Source: Membranipora membranacea
Lineage: Eukaryota > Bryozoa > Gymnolaemata > Cheilostomatida > Membraniporidae
NCBI GenBank assembly: GCA_914767715.1
Contig: OU612069.1
Span: forward strand, 14,257,387 to 14,321,386
Direction: 5' to 3'
DNA: 64,000 bases
Positions 58,301-64,000 of the stretch are shown in pieces. Both the position numbers and the translations under genes were made by a program. Within the stretch, counting starts at the first letter, position 1. The number at the start of each line of letters is the position of its first letter. The notes beneath the pieces were generated by a model. It did no database searches. It saw only the letters and a program-made list of their open reading frames with translations, and was not told the origin of the DNA.

Positions 58301-60600
58301 CATCTAAACTTTTTAGTATTTTCTACTGATTCAATTTTTTTTTTGGACAGTTTATTGTTCTCACCTCGTCGATTATTCATAATTTTTCATTCCAATGCTT
58401 TGCATCCTATTCAGGTATCAGTGAACTTTAGTTCAATGCAGGTATTCCTACTGTGGATTAACATGTATATCAGTTATATTTAAGAGTACAATGAGTACGA
58501 CTTGTTTTTTAAAATAAACAGCTTTCAATTCATTTCCAAAACATGATCAAAAGGTTCATCACTCGACAAATAGGCTGAGCACTAGGTTCATGTTGATGCA
58601 CTGATCTTACATCTTGTCATATATCATTAGATGATACATTCGGTTGTCACTGAACTGTGTGGGTGAGTCCGGTTGAGGTTGGTGAGAGGGTCGGTCTACC
58701 TCTGTATGTCCGAAACAAGAAGTGTCATTTGTATAGCGCACACATACATATTGAGGTTTGATCACAGCAATGAACTCCCTCTTCATTGATCACAGAATGG
58801 TTTCTCAGGCATTGTGTTTAGCAATGGCAGGCAAATTTACAAGTCGGTTTATCCCTGTGTTAAGCTTCTTACGGCTCATAGAGGGTTGCAGTTAGGTGGG
58901 AATCGGTGCTGCTAGTACACATTTTTAGGTTAGTGAGGTCCAAGACTACTATCCTGGTTAGTAGTTAGTACAAGGCAGTTTAATAATTTTTAGAATTTAG
59001 TACAAAGCAGCTTACCAATTGATAGAGGATTATAGTACGATGGCACTGCTTGCATAAACTTTGCTAATATTGAACCCTCCTTGCTATAATCATCACCATG
59101 GTAGTATCATTGCTCGTAAAGAGTTAGTTATTCTTTTATTTCTCATCTAAACAAAATTCCCTGTCCAGTGGTACAAATTATGACTCTGTAAGACCGGTGT
59201 GAGAGTATTTGTGTTCAGATATATACAAAATAAGTCTAGTTGTACACTTTTTTGTGTGTTTCAATACCTCATCAATCATTTCTGTTATTGCTGGGTGGTT
59301 AAAAGTTATATAGATAGATCAGGAATCTTTTTTAGAAGAAGTTTATTTAAACTTTCCTTCTACACCCTCTAGATTTTAAGATATATCAATTTTTACAACC
59401 CCTTATCATTTTTAGGAATTTCAACAAGAATAGCTAACCAGAGGGATTATATAGATGACACACCAAGGGTTAATCTACGCACCTTGGGATTTTTTAGCGT
59501 GGATGGCTTTCATTAGCTGTTTGTTGGCTGAAGATGTTCTGGGCATGGAGCGCAAGCTCTGAATTTTATGGAATGTGGGTAGAGAGAAGCAAGGGTAAAT
59601 CAAACCAAGGAGTAACAGCTTCCCCTGTTACTTCTTGATCAAACAGACCTATAGTTCAATGACACAATAGAACTCGTTTGTACGGAATGTCTGATGGTCA
59701 CTGTAAATTCTAAATATATCAATGCAGGCGATAATATTAAGCTGATAGCTTTGAAAGATTATCTGCTACAAGACTGTCCAGGCAATTATTTATCGCTCTA
59801 AATCTTAACTGATGTAATGGCCCTACAAGCCCCTAATCTGGCAACCCAGCCGCCTGTCTAAGCTACCGGTCTCATATATAACAGAATAAATATCAGTGCG
59901 GGTATTCCTTTGGCAGGAATTTGTTGAAATGATTGGAACAAGGAGTAAAAGTACTCCTTGATTGGAACTCCAGACTATAGCTGCATTGCGGAAATCCTGT
60001 CGTAATGGTCGAAACTTCTAGGAAATGTATTTGGTAGACCACATGGAACTGATGCATCGATGTTGTTTTGCACGATACTAGCCACATCACTCAATTACAT
60101 GCAATTGATTTGAAATGAAATGTTAAAAAAATTAAACCTCTTTAGTTGAAAATTGTATTAATCCGGAGTAGGTTGGTGAAATCAGTCTTGATATTCATTG
60201 ATAAACCTTTAGGTTGAAAGAACTTTCAACACACCAAACTTTTCAATGCATGCATTCAATGGCTACAATGTACAGTTCAATCTGCCTGATCACTTTCAAT
60301 GGGATTAGCTTATTGAATTGAACAAGATTCTCAGTGTCTATTTGCCAATTGTTTACCTTTTACTTGACATCAACATCTTAGCCAATCAGCTGAGTTCAAG
60401 CATAATTGGATGTGTTGTTGTTATCCAAGTTGTTTACCCATGAAGTCATAATCAAGATAAGCCAGTCAGAATGTTAATTTTGTTGACATTGGCATTCATA
60501 GGCAACCTGCACAGAACTTAAAAGGTACCAGTAGATTTAAAAATGGTTAACCCTTTGGGTAAACACACAGATTATCGTAATGAGCTAGCAGCAGTTTATC
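55371..60600. other. long stretch with no supported gene
   Basis: Frames of up to about 70 codons occur but lack coding character. The only tempting piece is 57902-58060, after a TTTTCAG acceptor (TIIETHGGIERTPVMTHQI), but no compatible upstream exon is open. A 13-G run lies near 57028. The segment 59466-59610 is repeated in inverted orientation at 61430-61560. Confidence 0.45.
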
Positions 60601-60650
60601 AAGAGCTGAGCCAGATACAACCACTGTATGTTGTGTCTGGCTCAGCTCTT
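60601..60650. repeat. 50-nt hairpin with 21-nt arms
   Basis: Arms 60601-60621 (AAGAGCTGAGCCAGATACAAC) and 60630-60650 pair with one mismatch around an 8-nt loop. The stem is more GC-rich than its surroundings. It is shorter than usual animal miRNA precursors and has no extended lower stem, so it is given as a hairpin only. Confidence 0.75.
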
Positions 60651-62185
60651 GTAGTTGACCATTTAGCAGAGGAAAATCAATGAAACATGGTTGCAAATAC
60701 CGGATAATAAGGGCGCAAGAGATTTTTTTGCAAAGCAATCTCATTTTTGGCATAGTTACTCTGTACTATGATGAGCTTGGAAGCAGAGTTTGGTGAAATA
60801 ATTTGATGAAAATATACAAATGGAATTTGGTCAACCATCTAGTATTTTTCAGAAAAGGTTAAAACTTCCTGCCCCCTCACTCTTCTGTCAAAGAATGATC
60901 ATGATTGTACTTTCACCAAAACAACCATCATTGTAAACATGTACATTCGCAAAATTAAAAACTCATCGCATTTATTATCAGCAGCAAAAGACAGGAAGTT
61001 AGGTCAGCTTACGATGACATGCTGTCTCTCTAATTCCACTAGTGTGTCATGATGACTTGTTACAAGTGCAATGAAATGTGTGTGTAGGATTGTCTACCAG
61101 CGACAATTAATTCGATAATTAAAAATTTTGACAAGGAATATTGAGGTAATTAAGTCATTATGCCTGTTAAAGGCTATCCTCCCTGCTTGTGGCACACAAG
61201 CTGACAGCTAAAAATGTATTACTGTAAACGTTGTTGTCTTGTCACTAGCCTAACATTTAAATACTATCTGTGCTAGTGCCAACACCTGCTAGGGAACTAC
61301 CATCCAAGAGTGAGAGAGAAAAATGCCACAATTGCTTCCTGTACACCATATAACTGAGATGGCTGGGAATGATAAAGTTTAACATCAAGAGCTCCTTTGT
61401 AGACAGGTAATGAATGTATACCAGGTTTACAATAGATTTACCTTTGCCTCTCTCTACCCACATACCATAGCATTCAGAGCTAAATCCTTGCTCAGAGCCA
61501 TTCAATCTCAAAAATCCCAAGGAGCGTAGATTAAGACTATGCCAATAATCAGTATTAATACTGCATGCTTTGACACCAAATATGTTTTCTAGCATCAGTC
61601 AGCATATTTTCGGTAGTTCTGTGGAGAATATGGCCTCATTCGCACTATCACTTCTCCACTTAGGCATGTAGGGCGATTAATACAAAATAGATCCTCGCTC
61701 AACTGGTGAGCGATGTTGTACTTTTTTATTAGTAGCAAAGTTTTGTGAAAATTCTGCTAGCATAATTTAGCTGATGTATTCTATTTATGCAGTTGCTGCC
61801 TACATTCTCAGATTGCACAAGATATAGCTTAGAGTAGGCCTACAGTACAACACAGAAGAGTTGATCATAGGTATTTTGTCGGCTCATCATACTCAATACT
61901 AAGAGTTTTCTGTGCTTACAAAAATTGTGAGGAGGACAATTCGAATGGAATGCTTTCATTGTAGCAGCTAACTTGCCTGGTCATCTAAATACAAACTCAT
62001 TGAATACAATGTCAATCCAATTATATAATATTGACTATAACTGGGCTAGAACTGTAAAGGATTATACTACAACAATACAATAGCAATAATGAATGTAGTT
62101 TATTTGGCAGGCAGGGTTAATTATACAATAATGTTGCTGGTTGGGTAATGATATATGGGGCATGAAACTCAGTGTATGTCCTGAA
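60651..62185. other. non-coding stretch with an inverted repeat partner
   Basis: The minus-strand frame 61595-61257 (112 codons, ATG start) is the longest here, but 61430-61560 repeats 59466-59610 in inverted orientation, with blocks such as AATCTACGC.CCTTGGGATTTTT and GGAATGTGGGTAGAGAGA. The frame is not kept open in the other copy, so a repeat is more likely than a gene. Otherwise nothing is seen. Confidence 0.45.
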
Positions 62186-63860
62186 AATCTGAGGTCTGTA
62201 GCTCAATAATTGCTTATTATGCCAGCTACAAAAGAAGCTTTCTCTAAAGCATCACAAATCAGTAAAATAATGTGTAGGCACATTTTCTTTTTAGCAGCAG
62301 CATGGCTTCGAATGGTCTGACACCACAAATTTTTATATCATTGGACTGCTCATCTTCTGAGGAACACAGTGGTTACTTTCTTTAGTAAACAAGGAAAATA
62401 TCTATTAACATATCGAAAGCTTTATGGAAAAGAGTTAAAAAATGATATAAATTGCTGCCCTGCTGCCGGCTTATGTATGCAATTATTCCACTTTTCATGG
62501 GGGCAAAGAAATTCACAGTTTGTGAATGTGTCCTGTAAATCTGAGGTCTGTAGCTCAATAATTGCTTATGCCAGCTACAAAAGAAGCTTTCTCTAAAGCA
62601 TCACAAATCAGTAAAATAATGTGTAGGCACATTTTCTTTTGAGCAGCAGCATGGCTTCGAATGGTCTGACACCACAAATTTTTATATCATTGGATTGCCC
62701 ATCTTCTGAGGAACACAGTGGTTATTTTCTTTAGTAAACAAGGAAAATATCTACCAACATATCGAAAGCTTTATGGAAAACAGTTAAAAAATTATATTAA
62801 TTGCTGCCCTGCTGCCGGCTTATGTATGAAATTATTCCACTTTCATGGGGGGCAAAGAAATACACAGTTTGTGAGTGTGTCCTGAAAATCTGAGGTCTGT
62901 AGCTCAATATTTTCTTATGCCAGCTACAAAAGAAGCTTTTTCTAAAGCATCACAAATCAGTAAAACAATGTGTAGCCAAATTATCTTTTGAGCAGCAGCA
63001 TAACTTCTAAAGGTCTGACAGCACAAATTTTTATACCATTGGATTCCTCATCTCCCGAGGAACATAGTGCTAATTTTTTTAGTAAAACAGGAAAACATCT
63101 TCCAATATTTCGAGAGCTTTAGTGAAAACAGTTTGAAAATGATAAAATTGCTGCCCTGCTGCCGGCATATGTATGCAACTACTCCATTTTCATGGCGGGC
63201 ATTTTTTGAGTATGATCTGAAAATCTGAGGTCTGTAGCTCGACAACTTATTTTGTTTGCAACAAAAAAGGATTCCTCTTTACAAGCATTATGATTTCTAG
63301 CCATATTGAGAGTTCAAAAAATTTGGCACCAACTTGAACCCAGAGCTCTGTGTTGACGAAATAGAGAATTATCCACTGAGCTACACAGACATGTTGTATC
63401 AAAATAAGAGTGTCTGCCTCAAATTTAGTGGAGCATGAATTCTGTATTACAATAATTACATTACATTACTGATGATGAATACACACACAATCAGCATATT
63501 TGTGCACAACTAAATCATCGCAAATCAATAAAATAATGTAGAAGCACATTTTCTTTTGAGCAGCAGCATGGCTTCAAATGGTCTGACACCACAAATTTTT
63601 ATATCATTGGATTGCTCATCTTCTGAGGAACATAGTGGTTATTTTCTTTAGTAAACAAGGAAAATATCTACCAACATATCGAAAGCTTTACGGAAAACGG
63701 TTAAAAAATGATATAAATTGCTGCCCTGCTGCCGGCTTATGTATGCGATTATTCCACTTTCATGGGGGGCAAAGAAATACACAGTTTGTGAGTGTGTCCT
63801 GAAAATTTGAGGTCTATAGCTTGATAACTTTTTATGCCAGCCACAAAAGAAGTTTTTCGC
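62186..63860. repeat. tandem array of ~350-bp satellite-like units
   Basis: The marker GAGGTCTGTAGCTC recurs near 62191, 62542, 62891 and 63222, and again as GAGGTCTATAGCTT near 63811; spacing is about 350, 349, 331 and 589 bp, the last enlarged by an insert. Each unit has the blocks CAGTAAAATAATGTGTAGGC, GCAGCAGCATGGCTTCGAA, TTTTTATATCATTGGA and TGCTGCCCTGCTGCCGGC. The third unit is the most diverged. Frames in the units are not conserved between them. Confidence 0.85.
63250..63515 (-). mobile_element. tRNA-like (SINE-type) insert in the satellite array
   Basis: Within foreign sequence that breaks the array, the minus strand of 63390-63325 reads like a tRNA: GTGTAGCTCAGTGGATAA as A box and GGGTTCAAGTT as B box at normal spacing. 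The acceptor ends do not pair, so it is not a functional tRNA gene. The flanking sequence (to about 63250 and 63515) has no match elsewhere in the window. Either a SINE or a tRNA-derived scrap. Confidence 0.5.
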
Positions 63861-64000
63861 TTTATAATTTATATGAATTTTGGCCTTTTCGAGATGTGGA
63901 GATAACTCGGGTTCACAAAATTACCTTATATGCCCTGAGAAGGACATTCCAATTTATTCCGATTCTCAGCTTAATTAAAAGGGATGTGGAGCGAGGTAGT

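Noticed and set aside
61257-61595. 112-aa minus-strand protein
   Set aside because: Part is an inverted repeat of 59466-59610, where the frame is not kept.
62369-62596. 75-aa protein in the satellite array
   Set aside because: The frame is lost in the other units.
62186-63860. CRISPR-like array
   Set aside because: Units of ~350 bp without short repeat/spacer structure, in an animal genome.

Overview
The window is AT-rich animal nuclear DNA. Protein-coding genes are split by GT-AG introns of about 64 nt to several kb. Bits of several retrotransposon classes, including BEL/Pao, which is known from metazoans, lie between them. An early-branching invertebrate such as a sponge would fit, but the sequence alone does not fix the species. 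I found no prokaryotic-style operon, CRISPR array or defence system, and no clear case for a wholly new system.

Layout. (1) 1-4421: no supported gene. (2) 4422-10108, plus strand: a seven-exon gene for a 462-residue type II membrane protein of the Golgi sulfotransferase kind. Its cofactor-binding residues are mostly replaced, so it may be a pseudoenzyme. (3) 11757-16347, plus strand: six exons covering the C-terminal two thirds of the exosome subunit RRP45/EXOSC9. The exons for about the first 145 residues are not found upstream. A MITE, a foldback element and two tRNA-derived SINEs lie in its introns, and a long-TIR element with TTAA borders follows it.

(4) 17.6-40.5 kb: a nest of repeats. 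It holds a Tx1/L1-like LINE remnant, several copies of a ~1.1 kb dispersed repeat, a pair of ~0.8 kb repeats of which one carries a roughly 42-unit GCGTTA array, an 18-bp minisatellite with inverted arms, the 3' end of a Ty1/copia element with its LTR, and pieces of BEL/Pao elements in permuted order (pol-LTR, then pol end-LTR-gag). A second diverged SINE and a second LINE fragment fused to a purine-rich minisatellite complete it. (5) 40959-50895, minus strand: a complete seven-exon RING/B-box/coiled-coil/beta-propeller (TRIM-NHL-like) gene, intact apart from a one-base frameshift in the propeller. (6) 51-62 kb: mostly non-coding, with several near-perfect palindromes and one weak two-exon gene candidate. 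(7) 62.2-63.9 kb: a tandem array of ~350-bp units interrupted by a tRNA-like insert.

The three cellular genes have unrelated roles (glycan sulfation or a relic of it, RNA decay, ubiquitin ligation), and nothing suggests they act together. The most distinctive trait is the density of foldback sequences and the visible history of repeat expansion. All calls come from reading the sequence; no database search was possible.
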